64,000 nucleotides of DNA from Luteibacter yeojuensis. GTDB lineage: Bacteria; Pseudomonadota; Gammaproteobacteria; Xanthomonadales; Rhodanobacteraceae. Below are positions 43,880-54,870 of this stretch, one piece after another. The DNA lies in NCBI RefSeq assembly GCF_000964085.1, contig NZ_JZRB01000028.1, forward strand, positions 48,024-112,023. Direction: 5' to 3'. Made by a program: the position numbers and the translations under genes. The notes beneath the pieces were generated by a model. That model searched no databases. It saw only the letters and a list, made by a program, of their open reading frames with translations, and was not told the origin of the DNA. Each line of letters starts with the position of its first letter. The first letter of the stretch is position 1.

Positions 43880-44602
43880 GTGGATGTTTCGGAGGCTGTC
43901 CAGCTAACGTGCTCTGCGCAAGGCTTGGGTGCGATCATCGACCAAGCGATGGATCATCATCTCCAGTATCTCCACCGGGCTCGCCTTGTCGCGATAAGAC
44001 GCCTCTTGCCGCCTGCATCGCGCATCCTTGACCTGGGTGGTGCGAACGCGCCGCTCTACAGGATGAGCTACGCGCACAAGTTCGACGAGCTGGTGATGGT
44101 TGATCTCCCGCCCGAAAACCGCCACAGCGACTACCGCGACGTTGAAGTGACTGCGCCTTACGGCCACGTGGTAATTCACTACGGCGACATGACGCAGCTC
44201 GACGAGTTTGCCACCGGAAGTTTCGACCTCGTCTGGTCAGGCCAGAGTATTGAGCACGTGCCGCTTGAAAACGCGCGGCGCATGTGTCGGGAAGCCCATC
44301 GGGTCCTAGCGGACGGAGGACACTTCTGCCTGGATACGCCCAACCGCGCAATCACTAAGATTCACACGGCCAATTGGCACGGCGGCTTCATCCATCCGGA
44401 ACACCATCATGAATTCCACGCGGACGAGCTAAGGAAAATCCTGACCTCGTCTGGCTTTCGCATAAAGCGAGAGGCCGGAATATGTGAGATGCCGGACACC
44501 CATGCCAGCGGGGAATTCCACTACAGCGATTTCGTCCTGGGCAACCCGATCACCGACGATATCCAGCGCGCCTACGCCCTGTACTTTGATTGCGTGAAGT
44601 AG
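43880..44602 (+). CDS. Class I SAM-dependent methyltransferase
   Basis: A 240-residue methyltransferase with the SAM motif ILDLGGANAPLY (about 49-60), an acidic loop VMVDLPPEN, DLVWSGQSIEHV and a late CREAHRVLADGGHFCLDTPN. The start is GTG at 43880 with GGGAGA nearby. It is separated from manC by 126 bp, so it may have its own promoter. It is convergent with manB. Position in the sugar-nucleotide block suggests glycan methylation, for example O-methyl-rhamnose, but small-molecule targets cannot be excluded. Confidence 0.8.
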   Translation: MDVSEAVQLTCSAQGLGAIIDQAMDHHLQYLHRARLVAIRRLLPPASRILDLGGANAPLYRMSYAHKFDELVMVDLPPENRHSDYRDVEVTAPYGHVVIHYGDMTQLDEFATGSFDLVWSGQSIEHVPLENARRMCREAHRVLADGGHFCLDTPNRAITKIHTANWHGGFIHPEHHHEFHADELRKILTSSGFRIKREAGICEMPDTHASGEFHYSDFVLGNPITDDIQRAYALYFDCVK

Positions 44603-44629
44603 CCGCGGCATATCATGCGCGCTCGCACC

Positions 44630-45973
44630 CTAAGCCTGGATGAGCCTGGATATTTCGATCGTCTTTGCGCTCATCAATGCCATATCGCCCCGCGCTTCGA
44701 CGTTAAGCCGAAGGAGAGGTTCGGTGTTCGACGACCTAAGATTGAAACGCCAGGAACCGAAGTCCGCGCTTACACCATCGGTCCGATCCAGGCGCGGAGC
44801 GTCGCCGGCATAACGTTCAAGCACGCGAGCGATTGCTCGCTGTGCGTCTTCCACGACGAAGTTGATTTCACCACTGCACGGAAAGGCCTGCATGCGCTCC
44901 GCCAGCATGTCCGCCAAGGACACGGCTGTCTTGGACATGCGCTCGGCGACCAACAGCCACGGCACCATACCCGTGTCGCAGTATGCGAAATCGCGGAAAT
45001 AGTGGTGCGCACTCATTTCCCCGCCGTAGATGGCGTCTTCCTGCCGCATCCTTTCCTTGATGAAGGCATGGCCGGTTTTGCTTTCGATGGGCGTACCGCC
45101 CGCCGCGCGTACCATATCGACCGTATTCCAGATCAGGCGCGGGTCATGGATGATTTTTGCACCGGGATTTTTTTCCAGTAACTGCGCTGCCAGCAGACCG
45201 ACGATGTAATAGCCTTCGATGAACTCGCCCGTCGCGTCAAAGAAGAAACAGCGATCGAAATCACCATCCCACGCAATACCAAGGTCCGCACCGAACTCGC
45301 GAACAGCATGGGCAGTCGCGTCACGATTTTCAGGCAGCAGTGGGTTAGGAATGCCGTTGGGAAAACTACCATCAGGCTCGTGATTGACGCGAATGAACTC
45401 CAGCGGCAGGTGCGACTCCAGCAGGTCGATGACGCGACCCGCCCCGCCATTTCCCGCATTCACCACGACCTTCAACGGACGCATGGCGCCAGGATCGACG
45501 TACCCGAGCAGGTGCGCGACGTACGATGATTTATCGTGGTCGCGCACGACATGCCCCCGATGCGGCCGTGGCTCGCCGAAATCATCATCTTCGACCATTC
45601 GCTCGATATCGCGAAGACCGGTATCGCCGCTGATCGGCCTGGCGCCTTCGCGGACGAGCTTCATCCCGTTGTAATCGATGGGATTGTGGCTTGCCGTCAC
45701 CATGACGCCACCCGCGACGCCGCGGTGGAACGTCTGGAAATAGACCTCTTCGGTACCACAAAGACCAATATCGATCGCGTCACGCCCCTCGTCGTTGAGG
45801 CCGCGCACGACAGCCGCTGCAAATACAGGGCTATCGAGTCGAATGTCGTAGCCAACGACGACTGCGCCATCGCCTACCGTGCGTGCGAACGCGCGGCCCA
45901 GACGATACGCGATATCTTCATTTAGCTCGTCGGGAACGCGGCCGCGGATATCGTAGGCTTTGAAGCACTTCAT
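44630..45973 (-). CDS. manB: Phosphomannomutase (phosphoglucomutase family)
   Basis: It interconverts mannose-6-phosphate and mannose-1-phosphate. The 447-residue enzyme has the phosphoserine loop TASHNP (Ser95), the metal loop DGDFDR (about 236) and the sugar-binding loop GEMSAHHYF. The [18 protein letters not shown] start is that of CpsG/ManB. Xanthomonas XanA-like bifunctional phosphoglucomutase activity is possible. It lies on the minus strand, downstream of glmS and gtrA, and is convergent with the methyltransferase. Confidence 0.93.
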   Translation of the reverse strand: MKCFKAYDIRGRVPDELNEDIAYRLGRAFARTVGDGAVVVGYDIRLDSPVFAAAVVRGLNDEGRDAIDIGLCGTEEVYFQTFHRGVAGGVMVTASHNPIDYNGMKLVREGARPISGDTGLRDIERMVEDDDFGEPRPHRGHVVRDHDKSSYVAHLLGYVDPGAMRPLKVVVNAGNGGAGRVIDLLESHLPLEFIRVNHEPDGSFPNGIPNPLLPENRDATAHAVREFGADLGIAWDGDFDRCFFFDATGEFIEGYYIVGLLAAQLLEKNPGAKIIHDPRLIWNTVDMVRAAGGTPIESKTGHAFIKERMRQEDAIYGGEMSAHHYFRDFAYCDTGMVPWLLVAERMSKTAVSLADMLAERMQAFPCSGEINFVVEDAQRAIARVLERYAGDAPRLDRTDGVSADFGSWRFNLRSSNTEPLLRLNVEARGDMALMSAKTIEISRLIQA

Positions 45974-46051
45974 GCATCTGGTCCGGTTTGAATCGAAGGT
46001 GCGATTCTCGCCGACACCCTTGAAACACTCAAGGGAGACTGCAGAACACCG

Positions 46052-46486
46052 CTAATGCGCCCGGAACACCCACAGCCTGGCTGTCACGAAGTTGCACACC
46101 ATGCCAACGGCCGCTCCAGCGGCTACGGCGACAAGCGGAATCCATGGGGCCGGCGGACAACCGATAACCACGGCGCCGTACGTGGCCAGATTCAACAGCC
46201 CGCCGGCAGCCATGGCGGCAAGATATCTTGCGAATTCGCCAACGATGGCTCGCCCGGCAGGAGGCGAGAAGGTAAAGGTCCGGTTAATCAGCCATGTCGT
46301 CAGTACCGCGCTGGCGAACGAGAGCGCCCGTCCCCAGAAGGGCCCCGACCCGGCGGCCAGGGCCATGTAGAGGACACCCGCATCAACCATGAAGCCAACG
46401 GCCCCGGCCAGGGCAAACGAAACAAGTTCCTTCCTCAGCCTCGTTCGCTGTCCGCCGGCACCTGCTCGAGACCACGGCCACCCCAC
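46052..46486 (-). CDS. GtrA-family membrane protein
   Basis: A 144-residue protein with four hydrophobic spans and the GtrA features LAGAVGFMVDAGVLY, FASAVLTTWLINRTFTF and the closing NFVTARLWVF. GtrA-like proteins are thought to flip undecaprenyl-phosphate-linked sugars and usually pair with GtrB-like GT2 enzymes. Here the GT2 candidates are at 17187 and 22043. The start is GTG at 46486, sharing one base with the glmS stop. The 78-bp gap to manB holds a small hairpin (46017-46035) without a T-run. Confidence 0.87.
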   Translation of the reverse strand: MGWPWSRAGAGGQRTRLRKELVSFALAGAVGFMVDAGVLYMALAAGSGPFWGRALSFASAVLTTWLINRTFTFSPPAGRAIVGEFARYLAAMAAGGLLNLATYGAVVIGCPPAPWIPLVAVAAGAAVGMVCNFVTARLWVFRAH

Positions 46487-48315
46487 TACTCCACCGTGAC
46501 CGACTTGGCAAGGTTACGCGGCTGGTCCACGTCCGTGCCACGCAGCACCGCCACGTGGTAGGCCAGCAGCTGCATCGGCACGGTAAACACCGCTGGCGCG
46601 ATGAGATCGCCACCGCCATCAACCAACACCGTGGCGAGGCGCTCGGTATCCGTGTCCATCTCGACGCGCTCGTCAGCGAACACGATAAGCTCGCCGCCAC
46701 GCGCGCGGACTTCCTGCAGGTTGGACTTGAGCTTGTCGAGCAGCGGACCGTTCGGCGCCACGGCTACGATTGGCATGTTCTCATCCACCAGCGCCAGCGG
46801 GCCGTGCTTCAGTTCACCTGCCGGATAGGCCTCGGCGTGGATGTACGAGATTTCCTTGAGCTTAAGCGAGCCCTCGAGTGCCACCGGGAACTGCGCCCCG
46901 CGGCCGAGGAACAGCGCGTGCTGCTTCGCCACCATCAGCTCCGCGATCGCGATGATCTGGTCTTCGCTCTTGAGTGCGTTCTCGATGTAGCGCGGCAGCG
47001 ACTGAAGCTCCTGGCAGTGGGCCAGGTAGGTCGCCTTGTCGAGGCCACGGCGGCGGCCGAGATCGAGCGCCAGCAGCGCGAACGCGGTGAGCTGGGTGGT
47101 GAAGGCCTTGGTGGAAGCCACGCCGATTTCCGGGCCCGCGCGCGTCATCAGGCGCAGGTCGGATTCGCGGACCACGGAGGACTCGGGCACGTTGCAGATG
47201 GCGAATGTGGCCAGGTAGCCGCGGCGGCGTGATTCGCGCATGGCGGCCAGCGTGTCGGCGGTTTCGCCCGACTGGGAGATGGCGACGAAGAGGGTATCGT
47301 CCGGCACCACCACGTCGCGATAGCGGTATTCGCTGGCCACCTCGACGACGACCGGCACACGCGCCAGCTCCTCGATCCAGTACTTCGCCACCATGCCGGC
47401 GTGATAACTGGTACCGCAGGCCACGATGTGGATGCCGCGCACCTTGTCGAGGATGGGGTCGGCGTCGATGCCGAAGATATTGGGCAACACGCCGTGCGGG
47501 CCGATGCGGCCCTCGAGCGTATCGGCCACGGCGCGCGGCTGCTCGAAGATTTCCTTCTGCATGTAGTGGCGGTATTCGCCACGCTCCACGGCATCGGCGC
47601 TGATCTCGCTCTCGTGCGCCGCGCGGTCGACCGGGTTGCCCTCGATATCGAACACCTGCACGTCGTTGCGGGTGATTTCGACGATGTCGTCCTCTTCCAG
47701 GTACATCATCCGGTTGGTGACCTTGATGAGTGCCTGGGCGTCGGAACCAAGGAAGTGCTCGCCGATGCCGATGCCCACGAGCAGCGGGCAGCCACGACGG
47801 GCGCCGACGATGCGGCCGGGCTCGTCCAGGCTCATGACGGCAATGGCGTACGCACCTTCAAGCTCGCGCACGGCAGCCGTGACGGCGTCGCGCAGCGATT
47901 TGCCCGCCTGCACGTGCTCGTCGATGACGGCACCCATCACTTCGGTATCGGTCTGTGAGTGGAAGGTGCGGCCCTTGGCCTGCAGGCCTTCGCGCAGGCT
48001 GGCGTAGTTCTCGATGATGCCGTTGTGCACGATGGCGATGCGGCCCTGCACATGCGGGTGGGCGTTCACCTCGCTGGGCACGCCGTGCGTGGCCCAGCGC
48101 GTGTGCGCGATGCCGGTGCCGCCAGGGATCGGGTCGGCATCGTAGAGCGATTCCATCTCGCGCACCTTGCCCTTCGCGCGGACGCGGCGGATTTCGCCTT
48201 CGTCGGCAATAGCCATGCCGGCCGAGTCATAACCGCGGTACTCGAGGGCCTTCAGGCCCGCGATGAGAATGGGCGCGATATCACGCTGCGCGACGGCGGC
48301 GACGATTCCACACAT
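46486..48315 (-). CDS. glmS: Glutamine-fructose-6-phosphate aminotransferase (isomerizing)
   Basis: It makes glucosamine-6-phosphate for peptidoglycan and LPS. The 609-residue enzyme has the N-terminal glutaminase nucleophile Cys2 in MCGIVAAVAQRD, ALEYRGYDSAGM and TRWATHG. Two SIS domains follow (CGTSYHAGMVAKY, ISQSGETADTLAAM, STKAFTTQ) and the terminal PRNLAKSVTVE. No glmS ribozyme-like leader fits in the 18-bp gap after cbs. Its place next to cbs rather than glmU reflects rearrangement around the LPS locus. Confidence 0.97.
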   Translation of the reverse strand: MCGIVAAVAQRDIAPILIAGLKALEYRGYDSAGMAIADEGEIRRVRAKGKVREMESLYDADPIPGGTGIAHTRWATHGVPSEVNAHPHVQGRIAIVHNGIIENYASLREGLQAKGRTFHSQTDTEVMGAVIDEHVQAGKSLRDAVTAAVRELEGAYAIAVMSLDEPGRIVGARRGCPLLVGIGIGEHFLGSDAQALIKVTNRMMYLEEDDIVEITRNDVQVFDIEGNPVDRAAHESEISADAVERGEYRHYMQKEIFEQPRAVADTLEGRIGPHGVLPNIFGIDADPILDKVRGIHIVACGTSYHAGMVAKYWIEELARVPVVVEVASEYRYRDVVVPDDTLFVAISQSGETADTLAAMRESRRRGYLATFAICNVPESSVVRESDLRLMTRAGPEIGVASTKAFTTQLTAFALLALDLGRRRGLDKATYLAHCQELQSLPRYIENALKSEDQIIAIAELMVAKQHALFLGRGAQFPVALEGSLKLKEISYIHAEAYPAGELKHGPLALVDENMPIVAVAPNGPLLDKLKSNLQEVRARGGELIVFADERVEMDTDTERLATVLVDGGGDLIAPAVFTVPMQLLAYHVAVLRGTDVDQPRNLAKSVTVE

Positions 48316-48333
48316 GGTGCATCCCCTTGATTC

Positions 48334-49704
<1,371 letters not shown>

Positions 49705-49843
49705 TCGAACTCCATGGGTATGCCTTTGGGCGCCAATGATAATGGCTTGCGCGCCCGTTCGATCCCCCGCTGTTCAGGCTACGGCGAAAGGGACTAGCAA
49801 CGACCCGACGTTTGGCCGGCGGCGCGCTGTTGACGGGCAATAA

Positions 49844-49868
49844 AAAGGGCGCGACATGCGCGCCCTTT
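49844..49868 (-). terminator. Rho-independent terminator for the YdcH-like gene
   Basis: A perfect 10-bp stem (AAAGGGCGCG / CGCGCCCTTT) with a five-base loop. On the minus strand it is followed by a T-rich tail (complement of 49842-49846), 20 bases after the YdcH-like stop. Confidence 0.88.
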
Positions 49869-49887
49869 CCTGTACCGGTTTATCGCC

Positions 49888-50118
49888 TCAGTGTGGCCCG
49901 GAGGCCTGCCAGGTATCCCACATTCGTTCGAGCTGGGTCTTGGCCTGCAGCTTTTCCATCTTCATGCGGCGGAGCTCCTCGTCACTAAGCGCCAGGCATC
50001 CGCGGCCGGCGTTGTCGAGTTTGTCGTTGAGCTCCTGGTGGCGGAAATAGAGACGACGGGTGTCCTTGCTGGTGCCAATGAACTTTTCGACGTCGTCACG
50101 CTGCTGGTTTTCGAACAT
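49888..50118 (-). CDS. YdcH/DUF465-family small protein
   Basis: A 76-residue, charged, helical protein starting MFENQQRDDVEKFIGTSKDT. It contains YFRHQELNDKLDNAG and SDEELRRMKMEKLQAKTQLE, the hairpin pattern of DUF465/YdcH. Function of the family is unknown. A GAGGAG ribosome-binding site supports the ATG at 50118 over a longer frame from 50448. It is monocistronic with its own terminator. The 253 bp upstream (50119-50371) hold only GC-rich palindromes, including one at 50347-50366. Confidence 0.85.
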   Translation of the reverse strand: MFENQQRDDVEKFIGTSKDTRRLYFRHQELNDKLDNAGRGCLALSDEELRRMKMEKLQAKTQLERMWDTWQASGPH

Positions 50119-50371
50119 TGCGGTTCTCCTCGCGGTGGGGCCGGCCCGCGGCGCGGGCCGGTCGTGAGGGGAGCCATGCGGGCTGTTTCTTCGCATGCTC
50201 CGGCAGGGCCCCGCCGCGTGTTTTCCACGTGACGGGAGTTCGAAGCTACTCCCCTGCCATGGGGTCCGCAAGAGCGAAAATTCGCAAAATCTGGTGCAAA
50301 AACGGTTGCACTGGCAACGGCTTACGCGACAGGGAATTTTCGGCGAATCGCCCGCAAGCGGGCGATGTCCT

Positions 50372-51043
50372 TCAGTTACCGCCGCTCGACGCCTTCTTCG
50401 ACTTCTTAGACGACCCCGAAGCCGGCGTATTGGCCGGTGCCCCGCCATCGGACGAGTTCAGGTCGCGCATGGCGCGAGCGGCCGATTCCGCGAGGGCGGC
50501 CTGCTTCTTGGCGGCGTTGGCCACGCGGGCCTGCGCGGCGGCCACCTGGCGGGCCTTCTCGCCCTCGGCCTTGGCCTGCTCCAGCGCCTGGGAGTACTCC
50601 ACGCCCTGCTGCTGCAGGCGGGCGGCCTCTTCCTGGATCATCTGGTTCTGCTGGCGCTGCTGCTCGAGCTGGCGGCGGGCCATCTCCGTATCGAGGCGGC
50701 TGGCCTCGAGCAGGATGGCGTCGTGTTCGCGATCGAGCTGGGTGCCCTTGGCCTGGGCATCCTGGAACTGGGCCATGGCCTTGGCGATATCGACGCGGCG
50801 CTCGGCGATGTACAGGTAGTGCGCGTGCTCCTTTTCCTTCGGCTTGAACTGGGCCACCTGGTTGATGGCCTCGCGCGCACGCGCCTGCTCGGCCTGCGCG
50901 TAGCTGCCGATGGTGGGGTCCGAAGAGAGCTGGTCGAGGCTGGCGTTGAGGCGACGGACGTCGAGATCATCCTGGGCGGCAACGGCCGAGCCGGCGCCGA
51001 CCGCGAGGGCCAGCGCGGAGAGGAGGATGGTGGAGCGCTTCAT
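50372..51043 (-). CDS. Exported coiled-coil protein (DUF4398-associated)
   Basis: A 223-residue periplasmic protein with a signal peptide (cut near AVA-AQD, about residue 23) and a long Gln/Ala/Glu-rich helix (about 85-195). It has a Ser/Lys-rich tail SSKKSKKASSGGN. The N-terminal DDLDVRRLNASLDQLSSD region resembles that of proteins encoded next to DUF4398 lipoproteins in Xanthomonadales, which often also carry an OmpA peptidoglycan-binding domain; none is seen here. ATG at 51043 shares one base with the stop of the lipoprotein gene. Confidence 0.72.
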   Translation of the reverse strand: MKRSTILLSALALAVGAGSAVAAQDDLDVRRLNASLDQLSSDPTIGSYAQAEQARAREAINQVAQFKPKEKEHAHYLYIAERRVDIAKAMAQFQDAQAKGTQLDREHDAILLEASRLDTEMARRQLEQQRQQNQMIQEEAARLQQQGVEYSQALEQAKAEGEKARQVAAAQARVANAAKKQAALAESAARAMRDLNSSDGGAPANTPASGSSKKSKKASSGGN

Positions 51044-51630
51044 CACTGGCCTCCCTGGTTGTTCGGCTGCGGCTGGGGCTGGGGCTGCTGCGGCTGCGTG
51101 TTCTGCCAGCCGCCCTGGCTGTCGTTCAGGGGCTGGGTCTCGCCACCCACCGGCGGCGGCGTGGTGTCTTGGGCTTCGGGCAGGGTGGTTTCGCTTTCCT
51201 GCACGTTGTTGGGGATGGGCACGGTATCGTTCGCGTGGTTGTCGATCATCTCGACACGCATGCGAGAGTTTTCCTTGCTCTTGGCCGAGTTCTGGGCGCG
51301 GGCGGCGCCGAGGCGGGCCTTGGCGCGGGCCAGCTCGCTATCGGCGCGCGACTCGTCGGCCAGGACGGCGGCATCGTCATATTTCTTCGAGGCCATGGCG
51401 CTCTGGGCCTGGCGGAGCTTACTCTGGGCGTAATCCAGGTCGACCGGCGCGTAATCGGCAGCCCCCGCGTCGCGCGCGGCCTGGAACTGGGCCAGGGCCT
51501 CGTTCATGGAGCCGTTCGGCGGCGGGGTGCTGGCGCAGCCGGCCAGGGTAGCGAAAACCAGGCCCAGCGCGGCCGTGGCAAGGCGCCGGCGGCCCGTGGG
51601 CAGGGCGTTCGACGGCAAGTTGTGCACCAT
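51043..51630 (-). CDS. DUF4398-type lipoprotein
   Basis: A 195-residue lipoprotein with lipobox TLAGC (Cys about 31). A helical DUF4398-like domain follows (about 40-120: SMNEALAQFQAARDAGAADY, then LDYAQSKLRQAQSAMASKKY). It ends in a low-complexity Pro/Gln tail. Likely anchored in the outer membrane and paired with the exported coiled-coil protein encoded next. An AGAGGA ribosome-binding site supports ATG at 51630. Divergent from pilU across about 95 bp. Confidence 0.78.
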   Translation of the reverse strand: MVHNLPSNALPTGRRRLATAALGLVFATLAGCASTPPPNGSMNEALAQFQAARDAGAADYAPVDLDYAQSKLRQAQSAMASKKYDDAAVLADESRADSELARAKARLGAARAQNSAKSKENSRMRVEMIDNHANDTVPIPNNVQESETTLPEAQDTTPPPVGGETQPLNDSQGGWQNTQPQQPQPQPQPNNQGGQ

Positions 51631-51724
51631 CACTCGTTCCTCTTAAGGCTTGCGAGATATTGTCGATATAGAAGGTCGGGAGACCTCGTCGTCTCGATTG
51701 TAATGCGAACCAGCGGGGGTTTAG

Positions 51725-52834
51725 GTGGATATCGGTTATTTCCTGAAGCTGATGGTGGACAAGGGCGCGTCGGATATGTTCCTGACGACCGGTGCCCCGG
51801 TGAACATCAAGGTCGAGGGCAAGCTGTACCCCCTTGGTAACACGGGCCTGCCCAGCGGTATGGTGAAGAAAATCGCCTACTCGCTGATGGACGAGGGCCA
51901 GGTGCCGCAGTTCGAGCGCGACCTCGAACTGAACATGGCGCTGGCCGTGAAGGAAGCCGGCCGCTTCCGCATCAATGTGTTCAAGCAGCGCGGCGAGATC
52001 GGCATGGTCATCCGTGCCATCAAGAGCGAGATCCCCTCGCTCGAGGAACTGCGCCTGCCGTCGATTTTCCGTGAACTCATCATGGAACCCCGCGGCCTCA
52101 TCCTCGTGGTGGGCGCCACCGGCTCGGGCAAGTCGACCACCCTTGCCGCCATGCTCGACCACCGCAACGTCAACAGCTCGGGGCATATCCTCACCATCGA
52201 GGACCCGATCGAATACCTGCACCGGCACAAGCGTTCCATCGTGAACCAGCGCGAGGTGGGCCTCGATACCCACAGCTACCACGAGGCGCTGAAGAACGCG
52301 ATGCGCGAGGCGCCGGACGTCATCATGATCGGCGAGATCCGCGATACCGAGACCATGGAGGCCGCCATCGCCTTCTCGGAGACCGGCCACCTCTGCCTTG
52401 CCACCCTGCACTCCAACAACGCCGACCAGACGCTGGAGCGCATCCTCAACTTCTTCCCGGAATCGGCGCACAAGAACGTGCTGATGAACCTGGCCCTGAA
52501 CCTGCGCGCGGTGATCAGCCAGCGCCTGGTGCTGGGCAAGGATGGCCGCCGCATGCCGGCCACCGAGGTGCTGCTCAACACCCCGCTGATCCGCGACATG
52601 ATCCGCCGCGGCCAGATCCACGAGGTGAAGGACGCCATGGATCGCAGCCTGCAGGAAGGCATGCAGACCTTCGACCAGTCGCTGTACCGGCTGTACAAGG
52701 ACGGCCAGATCACCCTCGAGGAATGCCTCAACAAGGCGGATTCGCGCGATGGCCTCGCGCTGAAGATCCGGCTTTCCGAAGGCGCTACCGGCAACGAGTT
52801 CGCTTCGAGCGATCCTTACGGCATCGGCGTCTAA
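51725..52834 (+). CDS. pilU: Type IV pilus retraction ATPase PilU
   Basis: A 369-residue hexameric secretion ATPase working with PilT in twitching motility. Walker A GATGSGKST (about 130-138), Asp box ILTIEDPIEYLH, Walker B VIMIGEIRDTETME, His box LATLHSNNADQTLERI. The extended C-terminus (GNEFASSDPYGIGV) is of PilU type. The start is GTG at 51725 after a GGGGG stretch. pilT itself is not in the window. Confidence 0.92.
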   Translation: MDIGYFLKLMVDKGASDMFLTTGAPVNIKVEGKLYPLGNTGLPSGMVKKIAYSLMDEGQVPQFERDLELNMALAVKEAGRFRINVFKQRGEIGMVIRAIKSEIPSLEELRLPSIFRELIMEPRGLILVVGATGSGKSTTLAAMLDHRNVNSSGHILTIEDPIEYLHRHKRSIVNQREVGLDTHSYHEALKNAMREAPDVIMIGEIRDTETMEAAIAFSETGHLCLATLHSNNADQTLERILNFFPESAHKNVLMNLALNLRAVISQRLVLGKDGRRMPATEVLLNTPLIRDMIRRGQIHEVKDAMDRSLQEGMQTFDQSLYRLYKDGQITLEECLNKADSRDGLALKIRLSEGATGNEFASSDPYGIGV

Positions 52835-52837
52835 TCC

Positions 52838-52933
52838 AGAAGCCATCGCGCGCAAGCGCGCTCCCACAGGAGTTCCTAGGGCCCTGACGCCATGGGCGCT
52901 CTTGTGGGAGCGCGCTTGCGCGCGATGCTTCTA
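52838..52933. repeat. REP-like long inverted repeat between convergent pilU and maiA
   Basis: Near-perfect inverted arms of about 32 bp (52838-52869 and 52902-52933), cores ATCGCGCGCAAGCGCGCTCC and its complement, separated by 32 bp. The right arm contains the maiA TAG stop. Same family type as 4614-4683 but with a GTGGGAGCGCGC core. Confidence 0.85.
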
Positions 52934-53581
52934 GCGAGGCGCGTCCGGCTGCGCCTCCGGTGCGGCCCTCTGGAACGCCTCAAGCACCAGGCAGTTCTCC
53001 ACCACCCGGCGGATCAGCGGGAACGGCCCCAGGTTCACCCCCCAGCGCACCGCGTTGTAGTACTGCGGCACGAGGCAGGCATCGGCCAGCGTCGGCGTCT
53101 CGCCCCAGCAGAACGTCTCGCGTGGGCCGTCGGCCAGCAGCGCCTCGATGCCGCCGAACCCGTGTTCGATCCAGCGCCGGCTCCACGCGGCCTTGGCGTC
53201 CTGGTCGGCGCCGAAGCGCGCCTCGATTTCCTTCAGCACCCGCAGGTTGCCCAGCGGGTGGATATCGGTGCCCACGGCCAGGGCCAGCTCCCGTACCCGG
53301 GCGCGGTGGCGGGGGTCGGCGGGCAGCAAGGCCGGCATGGGCCGGGTCTCTTCCAGGTATTCGAGGATGGCGAACGACTGGCGCACGACGAAATCACCGT
53401 CCACCAGCGTTGGCAACTGGCCCTGCGGCGATAGCTCGCGGTAATCGTCCTTCAGGTGCTCGCCGCCGTCGTTGATGAGGCTGATGGGGCGGATCTCGTA
53501 GTCCAGGCCCTTAAGGTTCAGGGCGATACGGACACGGTAGGCGGCGCTGGAGCGCCAGTAGCTGTACAGGGCGAGGGCCAT
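52931..53581 (-). CDS. maiA: Maleylacetoacetate isomerase (zeta-class glutathione S-transferase)
   Basis: It isomerises maleylacetoacetate to fumarylacetoacetate in tyrosine/homogentisate breakdown, using glutathione. The 216-residue protein has the zeta-GST active-site motif SSAAYRVRIALNLKG (about 9-23), SPQGQLPTLVDGDFVVRQSF and the C-terminal PTLADACLVPQYYNAVRW. AAAGGA precedes the ATG at 53581. No other tyrosine-degradation gene is adjacent, so a related GST role is possible. It is divergent from pgk. Confidence 0.88.
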   Translation of the reverse strand: MALALYSYWRSSAAYRVRIALNLKGLDYEIRPISLINDGGEHLKDDYRELSPQGQLPTLVDGDFVVRQSFAILEYLEETRPMPALLPADPRHRARVRELALAVGTDIHPLGNLRVLKEIEARFGADQDAKAAWSRRWIEHGFGGIEALLADGPRETFCWGETPTLADACLVPQYYNAVRWGVNLGPFPLIRRVVENCLVLEAFQRAAPEAQPDAPR

Positions 53582-53688
53582 GGCTAGTCCTTTCGGGGGT
53601 CGGCCGATTCTAGCGCCGCCGGATTTGCGCCGGGTGCACCCCCGCAAGGACAATGGGCGTTTTCCGACCCCCACAGCTGGAGCCCCCT

Positions 53689-54870
53689 GTGTCCGTCATC
53701 CGCATGCAAGACCTCGACCTGCGCGGCAAGCGCGTGCTGATCCGCGAAGACCTGAACGTACCGGTGGAGAACGGCAAGATCACCTCCACCCAGCGCCTGG
53801 ATGCCTCCCTGCCCACCATCGTCGCCGCCCGCGACGCCGGCGCGAAGGTCATGGTCATCTCCCACCTGGGCCGGCCAAAGGAAGGCGAGTTCGACGAGGC
53901 CTCGTCGCTCAAGCCGGTGGCCGACTGGCTGGGCCAGAAGCTCGGCAAGGACGTGCGCCTGGTGCGCGACTACCTCGGCGGCGTGGACGTGGCCGACGGC
54001 GAGGTGGTGGTGCTCGAGAACTGCCGCATGAACGTCGGCGAGGGCAAGGACGACGAGGCGCTGTCGAAGAAGTACGCCGCGCTGTGCGACGTGTTCGTCA
54101 TGGACGCCTTCGGTACCGCGCACCGCGCGCAGGCCTCCACCCATGGCGTGATCCGCTTCGCCCCGGTGGCCGCCGCCGGCCCGCTGCTGGCGAAGGAACT
54201 GGATGCGCTGGGCAAGGCGCTCGAGAACCCGCAGCGCCCGCTGCTCGCGATCGTTGCCGGGTCGAAGGTCTCCACCAAGCTGGAGCTGCTGCAGAACCTG
54301 GTTGGTGGTGTCGACCAGCTCATCGTCGGTGGCGGCATCGCCAATACGTTCATCCTCGCGGCCGGCCACAAGGTGGGCAAGTCGCTGTTGGAAGCCGACC
54401 TGCTCGATACCGCGAAGAAGATCATGGCCGACGCCAAGGCACGCGGCGCGGACGTGCCGGTGCCCACCGATGTCGTGGTCGCCACCGAATTCGCCGCCAC
54501 GGCCAAGGCCACTGTCAAGGCGGTGGACCAGGTCGCCGACGACGAGATGATCCTTGACATCGGCCCCGACACCGCCAAGCGCTACGCCGAGCTCATCGCC
54601 AAGGCAGGCACCGTCGTGTGGAACGGCCCCGTGGGCGTGTTCGAGTTCGATGCGTTCGGCAAGGGCACGGAAACGCTCGCCCGCGCCATCGCCGCGTCGA
54701 AGGCGTTCTCGATTGCCGGCGGCGGCGACACCCTGGCGGCCGTCGACAAGTACGGCATCGAGGAGGGCGTCTCCTACATCTCCACCGGCGGCGGCGCGTT
54801 CCTCGAGTTCCTCGAAGGCAAGGAGCTGCCCGCCGTCGCGGCCCTGAAGGCCCGCGCGGACGCGAAGTAA
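53689..54870 (+). CDS. pgk: Phosphoglycerate kinase
   Basis: Glycolytic enzyme converting 1,3-bisphosphoglycerate to 3-phosphoglycerate with ATP formation. The 393-residue protein has [63 protein letters not shown] and [15 protein letters not shown] use GTG at 53689 (GGAG six bases upstream); an ATG five codons later is an alternative. The stop shares a base with the HAD gene start. Confidence 0.96.
   Translation: MSVIRMQDLDLRGKRVLIREDLNVPVENGKITSTQRLDASLPTIVAARDAGAKVMVISHLGRPKEGEFDEASSLKPVADWLGQKLGKDVRLVRDYLGGVDVADGEVVVLENCRMNVGEGKDDEALSKKYAALCDVFVMDAFGTAHRAQASTHGVIRFAPVAAAGPLLAKELDALGKALENPQRPLLAIVAGSKVSTKLELLQNLVGGVDQLIVGGGIANTFILAAGHKVGKSLLEADLLDTAKKIMADAKARGADVPVPTDVVVATEFAATAKATVKAVDQVADDEMILDIGPDTAKRYAELIAKAGTVVWNGPVGVFEFDAFGKGTETLARAIAASKAFSIAGGGDTLAAVDKYGIEEGVSYISTGGGAFLEFLEGKELPAVAALKARADAK

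Noticed and set aside
45974..46051. Terminator between gtrA and manB
   Set aside because: The 7-bp hairpin at 46017-46035 is weak and lacks a T-run, so read-through from glmS-gtrA into manB is at least as likely.
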